From Ruminococcus sp. (lineage in GTDB: Bacteria > Bacillota > Clostridia > Oscillospirales > Ruminococcaceae): DNA of 60,735 nt. The DNA lies in the NCBI GenBank assembly GCA_015066975.1, contig SVNI01000005.1:1-60735 (forward strand), in the 5' to 3' direction. Shown here piece by piece: positions 23,853 through 31,613 of the stretch. Below the pieces are notes generated by a model, which was not told where the DNA came from, did no database searches, and worked only from the letters and a program-made list of their open reading frames with translations. The position numbers were made by a program, and so were the translations under genes. Every line of letters begins with the position of its first letter. Positions within the stretch are counted from its first letter, which is position 1.

Positions 23853-25304
23853 TTATTTTCCCTCCATAATATCATCAGTTGTCAGCATAACACGAATAGC
23901 CCATACAGGCACATCATAATTATTATACTCATCATCCAGAAAGACGAACGCTGTTTTATAATCTGGCTCATGCTGTGGAAATGTACCGTAACCATCTGTA
24001 AAATACAGCAAGCCTTTCAGATTCGTGAATTCTTTCTTTCTGATTAACTCGTCTACATAGCCGAACACCGGGCGGAAATCCGTACCGCCGAAACCTTTCA
24101 GCTTCATATGTTTCAGATATTCGTCAAATTCTTCCTGAGAAGTAATTTTCACATCTTCCTGAATGACAGTATCGCATTGAATCATATGAATATTCACTTT
24201 TGAGAAAAAGCTCTCCTGCGATTTCAGAATATTATAAGTCTTCTGAATGAATCTCTGCACAGTTTTTCCGGCAACAGAACCGGACGTATCAATTGCAATG
24301 ACAAATTCCCGGATACGTTTGACATCTTTATACTCCAGCGGTTCAATCAGAGCCACTTCTTCATAGACAGAGCGTCCGTAACAGTAGAAATTATAATCAA
24401 ACGAATCCGTATCGATTTTCATCACTTCACCGCGGACGGCAAATTTCCTCAGGAAGTTTTCATAATTGCACCGTTCACGGTTGACAGCAAGCAGATTCTG
24501 CATCATACTTCCGGCTTCTGTGCCGTACTGCTGTGAAAACGTTTCTAAATCTAATTGAATCTGCTGGGCAAGTTTCTGCCACATTTTGCGGATAGCTTCA
24601 CTTTCTGTAAAATCTTCTGTCTCTCCGGATGTGCCCGACATTCCATTTTTTCCTCTGATTTTATCAGAAGCTCTTTTTCCGCTTGATAATTCCGTCAGAA
24701 CAGCTCCCCCTGCACCTTCATACCAGACATCATGATTATCTTCCTGAAAAAGCATCTGCATTTCTTCGCACTTTGCTTCTGAAAGATTATGATTCGTAAG
24801 ATATTCATAAATTTTTTCAGCGGTCATATACTTGACATTCTGTTCAAAATACTGCAATGCAGATTTCTGTCTGTTTTCCAGTGTTTTATCTTTGCTTTCA
24901 ATCTGGAGTTCCTGTATCATTTTTTCAACAGCGATATCACAGGCAAGATTCCACAGATTCCGCCGGATATACGGACTGACGAACTGATGCTGGAATACAC
25001 AATGCATTACCATATGCAGATAGGTTCTTATAATTTTATTTTGATTTTTCTCAAATTCTTTCAGAACATACAGCGGATTATAATAAAAGCATAGGGCATC
25101 CGCAGCAATTGTTCCTGTATAGGGAACAAAATTGCATCTGCCGAGTGCATTCTTCATAAACCGCAGATTCATGAACAGTGTATTCCGGGCATAGTCCAGT
25201 ATCTGTCTTGCCAGAGCATCTGCTTTTTCAAGTTTTGCTATCTGTTCCGGGGGCAGTTCTGTTTTTTTCTGCCCCGGCCGAATCCTTTCTTCTTGATTTT
25301 CCAT
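23853..25304 (-). CDS. VWA-like domain protein (DUF2201 type)
   Basis: From the ATG at 25304 (behind AGAAGGG) the product is 483 aa. The N-terminal half resembles the putative metallopeptidase-like domain of DUF2201 proteins, but the HExxH position reads HMVMH (97-101), so the catalytic Glu is missing. The C-terminal VWA-like domain has a complete MIDAS: FVIAIDTSGSVAGK, GFGGTDFRPVF and YFTDGYGTF. Such proteins are usually encoded beside MoxR ATPases, as here. It is first in the operon and has its own promoter. An upstream in-frame extension to 25373 overlaps the promoter and is rejected as the start. Confidence 0.85.
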   Translation of the reverse strand: MENQEERIRPGQKKTELPPEQIAKLEKADALARQILDYARNTLFMNLRFMKNALGRCNFVPYTGTIAADALCFYYNPLYVLKEFEKNQNKIIRTYLHMVMHCVFQHQFVSPYIRRNLWNLACDIAVEKMIQELQIESKDKTLENRQKSALQYFEQNVKYMTAEKIYEYLTNHNLSEAKCEEMQMLFQEDNHDVWYEGAGGAVLTELSSGKRASDKIRGKNGMSGTSGETEDFTESEAIRKMWQKLAQQIQLDLETFSQQYGTEAGSMMQNLLAVNRERCNYENFLRKFAVRGEVMKIDTDSFDYNFYCYGRSVYEEVALIEPLEYKDVKRIREFVIAIDTSGSVAGKTVQRFIQKTYNILKSQESFFSKVNIHMIQCDTVIQEDVKITSQEEFDEYLKHMKLKGFGGTDFRPVFGYVDELIRKKEFTNLKGLLYFTDGYGTFPQHEPDYKTAFVFLDDEYNNYDVPVWAIRVMLTTDDIMEGK

Positions 25305-25344
25305 TTTCTGCCCTTCTTTCCGAATCAAAATAACCAATATCCTT

Positions 25345-25373
25345 ATTATAGCATACTCCGTTAGAATCGTCAA
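25345..25373 (-). promoter_or_regulatory. sigma-A promoter of the VWA-LRR-MoxR operon
   Basis: Minus-strand TTGACG (25368-25373) and TATAAT (25345-25350), 17-bp spacer, extended -10 TGC. A second TTGACA 10 bp further upstream is too far from the -10 box. Confidence 0.78.
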
Positions 25374-25475
25374 TATCTGTCAAACAAAAAATATCCGGTA
25401 CAGATTCCTGACCTTTATGAAAAAATCATGTAAATTATGAAATCCGTGTGAAAAATTATGAAAAGCAGATGAAAA

Positions 25476-25502
25476 TTAGCACTCACCTATTGACAGTGCT
25501 AA
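25476..25502 (+). promoter_or_regulatory. CIRCE element (HrcA operator)
   Basis: TTAGCACTC, nine bases, then CAGTGCTAA: the CIRCE consensus with one mismatch in the right arm (C for G). It overlaps the -35 box of the hsp20 promoter. HrcA, the heat-shock repressor, should bind here. Confidence 0.88.
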
Positions 25503-25518
25503 AACTTTGCTGTATAAT
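25490..25518 (+). promoter_or_regulatory. sigma-A promoter of hsp20
   Basis: TTGACA (25490-25495) and TATAAT (25513-25518) with a 17-bp spacer. The leader to the ATG is about 130 nt. The 350-base gap between the VWA gene and hsp20 holds the two divergent promoters, CIRCE and this leader; I see nothing else in it. Confidence 0.88.
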
Positions 25519-25626
25519 ATAATCAGAACAAGGGAAAAGTACCAGAGAGGGTACAGAAAAAGATACGGTTCGGAAAGAGGTTCACCACCCTCAGAAATAC
25601 TAATTCCCCAAGTTCACAAAAAAATA

Positions 25627-25646
25627 TTTTTTAATCACCGAAAGGA
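25627..25646 (+). promoter_or_regulatory. Possible fourU-like RNA thermometer over the hsp20 ribosome site
   Basis: Six U (25627-25632) can pair with AAAGGA (25641-25646), the ribosome-binding site, across an 8-nt loop: four A-U and two G-U pairs. Weak pairing of U-runs with the Shine-Dalgarno sequence is the principle of fourU thermometers and is common in small heat-shock genes. Not tested by folding. Confidence 0.45.
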
Positions 25647-25656
25647 GTTTTGACTT

Positions 25657-26109
25657 ATGTTGTTCCCTGAAGTATTTGGAAGAAATAATTTTGATGCGTT
25701 TGATGATTTCTTTAACGATTCATTTGACAGACAGTTCGGCAGACCGCACAGAATGCCTCCGCATCCGCCTGTTCAGGTCATGAAGACTGACGTGAAAGAA
25801 ACCGATACCGGCTATGAACTCGCTGTTGACCTCCCCGGTGTCAAGAAAGAAAACGTCAAAGCAGAAATCAATGACGGTTATCTGACTATCAGTGCGACCA
25901 CTGAACAGAATAACGACCAGCAGGACGAAAACGACAAATATATCCGCCGTGAACGCTTCTCCGGCAGTTACAGCAGAAGCTTCTATGTCGGCAGAGATGT
26001 CACAGAAGCCGATATCAAGGCGAAATTCACAGACGGCGTTCTGAAACTGGACATCCCGAAGAAAGAACCTTCCGTTCCGGAAAAGAAATATATCAGCATT
26101 GAAGACTAA
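25657..26109 (+). CDS. hsp20: Hsp20/alpha-crystallin family small heat-shock protein
   Basis: The 150-aa product is an ATP-independent holdase chaperone of the cytoplasm. The alpha-crystallin domain (about 40-140) shows YELAVDLPGVKKENVKAEI, DGYLTISA, RRERFSGSYSRSFYVG and the closing FTDGVLKLDIPKKE. The N-terminus is short and rich in Asp and Phe. AAAGGAG lies 10 nt upstream. It is transcribed alone, apparently repressed by HrcA through CIRCE and perhaps also held back by a leader hairpin; CIRCE on an hsp20 gene, and not only on groE or dnaK operons, is worth noting. Confidence 0.95.
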   Translation: MLFPEVFGRNNFDAFDDFFNDSFDRQFGRPHRMPPHPPVQVMKTDVKETDTGYELAVDLPGVKKENVKAEINDGYLTISATTEQNNDQQDENDKYIRRERFSGSYSRSFYVGRDVTEADIKAKFTDGVLKLDIPKKEPSVPEKKYISIED

Positions 26110-26134
26110 CTTCACCCTCAAATGAAAGCAAATA

Positions 26135-26180
26135 ACAGCACCGTCGTCCGGTATGAACCGGACGGCGGTGCTGTCTATTT
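26135..26180. terminator. Bidirectional terminator between hsp20 and the aspS operon
   Basis: An 18-bp stem with one wobble pair (26135-26152 with 26157-26174, ATGA loop), followed by CTATTTTT on the plus strand. The convergent gene ends at 26175. Confidence 0.88.
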
Positions 26181-26579
26181 TTCAGAATCAAATAATATAT
26201 ATCTTGTCGGTGTTCCGGCAGACTGTTCTGTTTCAATGACAGCCATTCTTTCAGAAATCATAATAACAGGCATACCGTTTCCCAGCGTCAGTTTTAAGGC
26301 TTCCGGCAAAGTGCAGGACATTCCGTCAAATTCAGAATGATAAGCTATAAGATGCCACAATCCGGATATCTGATACTGTTCCGCTGCTGCGATGATTTCG
26401 TCAGAAGACAGCTTTCCGCTTCTGATGATTTTCTGATGCTTTAACAATTCAGCTGTTCCATGACTGAAACGCCCGATACAATCCCGGCGTTTCTTTCCGT
26501 TCAGTTCATAAAGCATTCTGTCACGCTTTTCTTTGACAATAAACCGACGAATAAAATTTTCTTCTGCCTGATTCAGCAT
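26175..26579 (-). CDS. Conserved-looking hypothetical protein after aspS
   Basis: I do not recognise this 134-aa protein. It has a charged helical N-terminus (EENFIRRFIVKEKRDRMLYEL), a central helix, and a C-terminal part with SCTLPEALKLTLGNGMPVIM and SAGTPTRYILFDSEK that looks like an alpha/beta fold. No membrane segment or signal peptide. It starts 6 nt after aspS and so is the last gene of the hisS-aspS operon. Nothing in it shows a link to aminoacylation. Confidence 0.6.
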   Translation of the reverse strand: MLNQAEENFIRRFIVKEKRDRMLYELNGKKRRDCIGRFSHGTAELLKHQKIIRSGKLSSDEIIAAAEQYQISGLWHLIAYHSEFDGMSCTLPEALKLTLGNGMPVIMISERMAVIETEQSAGTPTRYILFDSEK

Positions 26580-26585
26580 GAAACA

Positions 26586-28364
26586 TCAGTCTTCTTTCGG
26601 CTTGACCATGATTCCCAGTACATCGAGATTTTCTTTCTCGATAGGAGACGGGCACTGGCTCATGAGTTCAGAAGCGTCTTTTACCTTGGGGAAAGCAACG
26701 ACATCACGCAGGCTGTCAGCCTTGCACAGAAGCATAGCCAGTCTGTCGAGACCGATGCCCAGTCCTCCGTGAGGCGGTGCGCCGTAATGATAAGCCGCTA
26801 CTAAGAAACCGAATTTTGCTTCAATTTCTTCATCTGTCAGGCCGAGTGCACGGAACATTTTTTCCTGCAATTCGTAGTCCGTGATTCTCATAGAACCGGA
26901 ACTTAATTCGATACCGTTCAGAACTAAGTCATAAGCCTTGGCAGTGACTTTTCCGGGGTCAGATTCCAGATACTGCATACAGGATTCTTCCGGCATTGTG
27001 AACGGATGATGCATTGCAAGCCATGTCTGAGAATCCTCATCCCACTCGAAGAACGGGAACTGTGTAATCCACAGGAAATTCAGCTTGTCTTCCGGAATGA
27101 TATCCAGTTTCTTAGCCACTTCCAAACGGAGTGCGCCGAGTGTCGGCAGAACGATTCTGTTCTTATCGGCAACAAATAAGGCAACGTCACCCTGTTCGCA
27201 TCCGATAGTATTCAGGATATTCTGCATCTGTTCTTCTGTGAAGAACTTCGAGAATGCACAAGTCGGCTTTTCGTCAGCCCATCTGATAAAGGCAAGACCT
27301 TTCGCACCGATACCCTTGACGAATTCTGTCAGTTTGTCGATTTCTTTTCTGGAAAGAATTTTAGAAGCGTTTTTCGCCACAATACAGCGGACACTTCCGC
27401 CGTTCTGGACTGCGCCGGAAAATACACCGAAATCGGAATCTTTCACTAATTCGGAAATATCCTGCAATTCCATGCCGAAACGGGTATCCGGCTTGTCAGA
27501 ACCGTAACGGTTCATCGCATCTGCATAGGACAGTCTCGGCAGAGGCAGCGTTACTTCCTGACCGAGTACATCTTTGATTAATTTCTGCACAAAGCCTTCA
27601 GTGAGTTTCAGAATATCTTCCACATCCATGAAAGACATTTCGAGGTCGATTTGTGTAAATTCGGGCTGGCGGTCAGCTCTTAAGTCCTCATCACGGAAGC
27701 ATCTTGCAATCTGAATATATCTTTCCATGCCGGCGACCATGAGCAACTGCTTATAAATCTGCGGAGACTGCGGAAGGGCATAGAATTCGCCCGGATGCAC
27801 TCTGGAAGGAATCAGATAGTCTCTTGCACCTTCGGGAGTGGATTTCATCATCATAGGGGTTTCGATTTCGATAAAATCATTAGCATAGAAATATTCACGC
27901 GCACATTTTGCGATTTTATGACGCATGATTAAATTTTTCTGGAGAGAAGGTCTTCTCAAATCGAGATAGCGATATTTCAGACGCTGTTCCTCGCCGGCAT
28001 TGGTATCATCCATAATCACGAACGGAACAGGTTCAGCCTTTGCAAGAATTCTGATTTCCTCGGCAATGATTTCAATATTGCCGGTTTTCATATCGGGGTT
28101 AATGTCCTGACGGGTGACGGAAACGCCTTTGACAAGAAGAACATATTCATTCTTGCAGGAAGCGGCTTTCTCGAAGATAGTGCGGTCAGTTTCATCATTG
28201 AAGACGAGCTGGACTTCACCGCTTCTGTCGCGCAGAACGATAAAGATAACTTTATTTTTATTTCTGATATACTGTACAAAACCGCCGACAACGACATGCA
28301 TACCGGGTTCTGTAACTTCTCCGCATCCGTGAGTACGGCGCAGAGTTCCCATAGATTCAGCCAT
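26586..28364 (-). CDS. aspS: Aspartate-tRNA ligase
   Basis: AspS charges tRNA-Asp. From the ATG at 28364, 10 nt behind GAGGAG, the product is 592 aa, the length of the bacterial type with the inserted GAD domain. The OB-fold anticodon domain comes first (VVVGGFVQYIRNKNK), then class II motif 2 in FRDEDLRADRQPEFTQIDLE, the GAD insert (about 300-420) and motif 3 in GLGIGLDRLAMLL. AspRS may be discriminating or Asp/Asn-nondiscriminating; the latter would need GatCAB elsewhere and cannot be settled here. Confidence 0.95.
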   Translation of the reverse strand: MAESMGTLRRTHGCGEVTEPGMHVVVGGFVQYIRNKNKVIFIVLRDRSGEVQLVFNDETDRTIFEKAASCKNEYVLLVKGVSVTRQDINPDMKTGNIEIIAEEIRILAKAEPVPFVIMDDTNAGEEQRLKYRYLDLRRPSLQKNLIMRHKIAKCAREYFYANDFIEIETPMMMKSTPEGARDYLIPSRVHPGEFYALPQSPQIYKQLLMVAGMERYIQIARCFRDEDLRADRQPEFTQIDLEMSFMDVEDILKLTEGFVQKLIKDVLGQEVTLPLPRLSYADAMNRYGSDKPDTRFGMELQDISELVKDSDFGVFSGAVQNGGSVRCIVAKNASKILSRKEIDKLTEFVKGIGAKGLAFIRWADEKPTCAFSKFFTEEQMQNILNTIGCEQGDVALFVADKNRIVLPTLGALRLEVAKKLDIIPEDKLNFLWITQFPFFEWDEDSQTWLAMHHPFTMPEESCMQYLESDPGKVTAKAYDLVLNGIELSSGSMRITDYELQEKMFRALGLTDEEIEAKFGFLVAAYHYGAPPHGGLGIGLDRLAMLLCKADSLRDVVAFPKVKDASELMSQCPSPIEKENLDVLGIMVKPKED

Positions 28365-28371
28365 AGTAAAA

Positions 28372-28851
28372 CTACTCCTCATTATTTATTTTTTTAATTT
28401 TTGGTTCATAACAAGAAATCACATCAATAATATGATTCTGACAGTAAATGCCATAATGTTTCCAGTTTCCGGGATAAGGCGTTCCGTCTGACAGAACCTG
28501 ACAGTCTGTCAGGAGAGGCAGAGCATCCAGAAGACGGGATTTCTCGAAGATAATAAAATACGTTCCGTTCCGGATTTCGTAATTATCCCATGAAGTATAG
28601 GACTCATTTCTTGTCTGATACAGAATATATCCCTCGAATAAGATTTCATAAGTCTGATTCTCGTCTGGATAGATGGGACGGCTTTTCCGGAGGAGTTCTC
28701 CGAGTGCCGGATTTCCCATATCATCAAGTATTTCTTCTGTTTCGCCGGTATAGGACAGCGAAACGACAAGTTTCAAGTCATTGTCATATTCTTCGGACAG
28801 AGAAACTAAAAACGGCCCTTGTCCGGAATCCTGCTGACCGAACGCAATCAT
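28372..28851 (-). CDS. Hypothetical protein between hisS and aspS
   Basis: A 159-aa soluble protein that I cannot assign. It starts with an ATG overlapping the hisS stop by 4 nt and ends 7 nt before the aspS start, so it is inside the operon and translationally coupled. It is rich in aromatic residues (SYTSWDNYEIRNGTYFIIF, WKHYGIYCQNHIIDVISCY). The overall look is of a small beta-rich domain such as SUKH- or immunity-like proteins, but I see no diagnostic motif and give no function. Confidence 0.6.
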   Translation of the reverse strand: MIAFGQQDSGQGPFLVSLSEEYDNDLKLVVSLSYTGETEEILDDMGNPALGELLRKSRPIYPDENQTYEILFEGYILYQTRNESYTSWDNYEIRNGTYFIIFEKSRLLDALPLLTDCQVLSDGTPYPGNWKHYGIYCQNHIIDVISCYEPKIKKINNEE

Positions 28852-30140
28852 GCAATTTCGTCTGCTAATCTGTCAGCGATTTCGATATCGGAAAAAGATT
28901 CGACAAATTTGTCATCTAATTTAATCGAAATTTTTTCGCCGGATTTCATATTTTTCAGTACTGCCTCGCCCTGTTCAAGTTCGTTATCACCAATCACGAC
29001 AGTAAACCGGGCATTGATTTTATCAGCATATTTCATCTGTGCGCGAAGGCTTCTTCCCATCACATCAGTCTGAGCAGAAATGCCGTCTCTGCGGAGCTGT
29101 GCCGTCAACTGCATGGCTTTCAGTTCGGCCTGTTCGCCCATGGGGACGAAATAGACATCACAGGATTTTGCTTCAGAAAGAGAAATTCCCTGACTTTTCA
29201 GAACCAGAAGCAGACGTTCCAGACCCATACCGAAACCGAGTGCCGGAGTTGCCTGACCGCCGAGCTGTTCAATCAAGCCGTCATAACGTCCGCCGCCGCA
29301 GACAGTGCCTTGTGCGCCGATTTCGGTTGTGACGAATTCAAAGACGGTTTTGGTATAATAGTCCAGTCCGCGGACAATTCTGGGGTCAACTGTATAGGCA
29401 ATGCCCAGCGCATCCAGATTGGATTTCAATTTCTCAAAATGCGTTTTGCAGTCATCGCAGAGATAGTCCAGAATCAGAGGGGCATCCTTTGCAATTTCCT
29501 TACAGGATTCAACCTTGCAGTCAAGCAGGCGCATCGGATTTTTTTCAAGACGTTCCTGACATGTACCGCAGAGGCAGTCACGAGAGCCGGAAAAATATTC
29601 TTTCAGAGCCTTGTGATAATTCTTCCGGCAGTTCGGACAGCCGATAGAATTGATATGCAGTTCGATATGTTTCAGGCCAATCTGGTCGAGAATCTGCTTG
29701 GCTAAACTGATGACTTCTGCATCTGCGGACGGCAGGGCAGAACCAGCCATTTCCACACCGAACTGATGAAATTCTCTTAATCTGCCTGCCTGCGGGCGTT
29801 CATGCCGGAAACAGGACAGGATATAATACACTCTCTGCGGAAGTGCTTCATTCAGCAGACCATTCTGGAGCATTGCGCGGATTGTGCCTGCCGTACCTTC
29901 CGGACGAAGTGTGAAAGAAGATTCTTTTGCAGTGACGGTGTACATTTCCTTCTGTACCACGTCAGTAGTTTCCCCTACACCACGGCTGAACAATTCTGTC
30001 TGTTCAAAAGTCGGAATACGGATTTCCTGAAATCCGAATGCACCAGCAGTATTGCGAAGAAATTCCTCTAATTTCTGCCAGTCCCGGCTGACAGAAGGCA
30101 GAATATCTTCCGTACCGTTAGGACGTTTCAATAAACTCAT
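28848..30140 (-). CDS. hisS: Histidine-tRNA ligase
   Basis: HisS charges tRNA-His. From the ATG at 30140, behind a strong GGAGGAAA site, the product is 430 aa. It begins with RPNGTEDILPS, has motif 2 in YILSCFRHERPQAGRLREFHQFGVE, the two histidine-binding boxes ARIVRGLDYYTKTVFEF (as VDPRIVRGLDYY) and GGGRYDGLIEQLGG, and a C-terminal anticodon-binding domain (about 335-425). A CxxC/CxxC-type insert (CPNCRKN, CLCGTCQ) is visible near residues 190-215, as in many clostridial HisRS. Upstream leader is short and lacks a T-box. Confidence 0.95.
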   Translation of the reverse strand: MSLLKRPNGTEDILPSVSRDWQKLEEFLRNTAGAFGFQEIRIPTFEQTELFSRGVGETTDVVQKEMYTVTAKESSFTLRPEGTAGTIRAMLQNGLLNEALPQRVYYILSCFRHERPQAGRLREFHQFGVEMAGSALPSADAEVISLAKQILDQIGLKHIELHINSIGCPNCRKNYHKALKEYFSGSRDCLCGTCQERLEKNPMRLLDCKVESCKEIAKDAPLILDYLCDDCKTHFEKLKSNLDALGIAYTVDPRIVRGLDYYTKTVFEFVTTEIGAQGTVCGGGRYDGLIEQLGGQATPALGFGMGLERLLLVLKSQGISLSEAKSCDVYFVPMGEQAELKAMQLTAQLRRDGISAQTDVMGRSLRAQMKYADKINARFTVVIGDNELEQGEAVLKNMKSGEKISIKLDDKFVESFSDIEIADRLADEIA

Positions 30141-30174
30141 AAATCTTTTCCTCCAATTATTTTTTATAATATCT

Positions 30175-30225
30175 ATGCAGAAAAAAGCCTGCTGACCTGC
30201 TGTCATGCAGTTTCAGCAGACCTGA
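30175..30225 (-). terminator. Terminator after mgsA
   Basis: On the minus strand CTGCTGA (30113+100 region, 30213-30219) and TCAGCAG (30189-30195) close a hairpin with an inner CTG/CAG pairing, followed by TTTTTT at 30181-30186. It separates mgsA from hisS. Confidence 0.75.
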
Positions 30226-30244
30226 TTCCCATACGTTCCTATTT

Positions 30245-30646
30245 TCAGAAAGCCGGATTGCCGATTTCACGCCAATCCAAATCACCGCGCTCCAGAGCCA
30301 TGATTAACGCTTCTGCTGTGGCAATATTGGTTGCCATCGGCACATTATGCACATCACATAATCTGAGCAGGGTTACATCATTCTGGTCAGGGTTTCTCAG
30401 ATTTGGGTCACGGAAAAACAGAAGCACATCCACTTCATTACATGCAATTTTAGCGGCAATCTGTTCACCGCCTCCCTGTGAACCGCTGAAGTATTTCTGG
30501 ATTGGCAGACCAGTGGCCTCCCCTACTACTTTTCCGGTTGTACCAGTCGCACAAAGATGGTATCTTGAAAGAATTCCGCAGTAAGCGATGCAGAACTGTA
30601 CCATAAGTTCTTTCTTTGCATCATGAGCGATTAAGGCAATTGTCAT
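30245..30646 (-). CDS. mgsA: Methylglyoxal synthase
   Basis: MgsA converts dihydroxyacetone phosphate to methylglyoxal, a bypass that releases phosphate when glycolytic intermediates pile up. The 133-aa product has the family length and blocks: IALIAHDAKKELMVQF, CATGTTGKVV, the phosphate-binding SGSQGGGEQIAA, the catalytic-aspartate segment VDVLLFFRDP and VPMATNIATAEAL. It lies 36 nt after minD, so it is probably on the same transcript. Association with the cell-shape cluster is common in related Firmicutes and is not known to be functional. Confidence 0.93.
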   Translation of the reverse strand: MTIALIAHDAKKELMVQFCIAYCGILSRYHLCATGTTGKVVGEATGLPIQKYFSGSQGGGEQIAAKIACNEVDVLLFFRDPNLRNPDQNDVTLLRLCDVHNVPMATNIATAEALIMALERGDLDWREIGNPAF

Positions 30647-30682
30647 AAGTTCTCATTCCTTTCCACCGCAGGTGCGGTTATA

Positions 30683-31426
30683 TTATTTAATCACAAGCGG
30701 TACTTGTTCGCCGGTAAGTCGCTTGGAAATGGCATTGAAAGCTTCCATGCTGGGAGCTTCTGACGGCAGATTTTTTCCTTTGCCGGTTGCTTCTTTCAGC
30801 ATAGTATCTTCCGGAATCACACCGAGAAGCTGAATTCCCACAGCGTCAATAATTTCATCAAGATTCTGAATCATTTTGCTTTTGATGACTTCTTCACTGA
30901 CTTTATTGATAATCAGTCGCTGACGCTTGTTTCCTCTCTGGTAGAATTCATCAGACATCATGGTAGCATCACGGATGCAGATAGGGTCAGGTGTGGTGAC
31001 AACCAGAATCAGGTTAGCTTGTTCCACAATGTCGAACACATGCGAGCTGATACCTGCTCCGGTATCAATAATAATAAAATCATAGTATTTGCGGACGCCC
31101 CGGCAGATATTCACGACCTGCTCGGCAGTGACAGTCATGAAGGGGTCTTTTGGTGCGCAGAGGATTTCCAGATTGCTCACGCCCGGCACACGAGAAACAG
31201 CCTCCAGCACCTGCATATGATTTTTCAGGACATTCCCCAAATCATATTTGACAGCACCTTCCATACCGAACATAATATCCAGACAGCGGAGACCGAAGTC
31301 AAGTTCAATAATCAGGGTACGGTTTCCCTGCTTGGCGAGCGTATAGCCGATGCCATAGCTGATGGAAGATTTTCCCGTACCGCCTTTCCCAGAGGTAATG
31401 GCAATCAGTTTCGGGTCATTTGTCAT
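30683..31426 (-). CDS. minD: MinD/ParA-family ATPase
   Basis: From the ATG at 31426 (8 nt behind AAAGGAG) the product is 247 aa. It has the deviant Walker A GKGGTGKSS (about 10-18), switch regions LIIELDFGLRCLDIMFG and FIIIDTGAGIS, and VTTPDPICIRDATMMSDEF, all typical of septum-site ATPase MinD. MinD recruits the division inhibitor MinC to the membrane. No minC or minE lies nearby, and the C-terminus (AISKRLTGEQVPLVIK) is not an obvious amphipathic membrane-targeting helix, so a MinD-like paralogue remains possible. It has its own promoter downstream of pbp2. Confidence 0.85.
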   Translation of the reverse strand: MTNDPKLIAITSGKGGTGKSSISYGIGYTLAKQGNRTLIIELDFGLRCLDIMFGMEGAVKYDLGNVLKNHMQVLEAVSRVPGVSNLEILCAPKDPFMTVTAEQVVNICRGVRKYYDFIIIDTGAGISSHVFDIVEQANLILVVTTPDPICIRDATMMSDEFYQRGNKRQRLIINKVSEEVIKSKMIQNLDEIIDAVGIQLLGVIPEDTMLKEATGKGKNLPSEAPSMEAFNAISKRLTGEQVPLVIK

Positions 31427-31525
31427 GCATACAGCTCCTTTCGGGGGTATAGGTTGCATCTATTTACGGCAGAATGTCGCTTTGTTGAAATTGCTTTCAA
31501 TATTGATACAACATACCTACTATTA

Positions 31526-31554
31526 ATTATATCAACAAATATCAGATTTGTCAA
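31526..31554 (-). promoter_or_regulatory. sigma-A promoter of minD-mgsA
   Basis: Minus-strand TTGACA (31549-31554) and TATAAT (31526-31531), 17-bp spacer, TGA before the -10 box, in the 187-bp gap after pbp2. The leader is about 95 nt. Confidence 0.8.
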
Positions 31555-31613
31555 ATTTATTTACAGCGTTTTGCGAATTTTTGTGAAATCTATTAAATTT
31601 CAACGTATAAAAA

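Noticed and set aside
30141-30245. A T-box leader for hisS-aspS, or for pheST
   Set aside because: The leaders are too short and lack the T-box TGGNACCGCG sequence.
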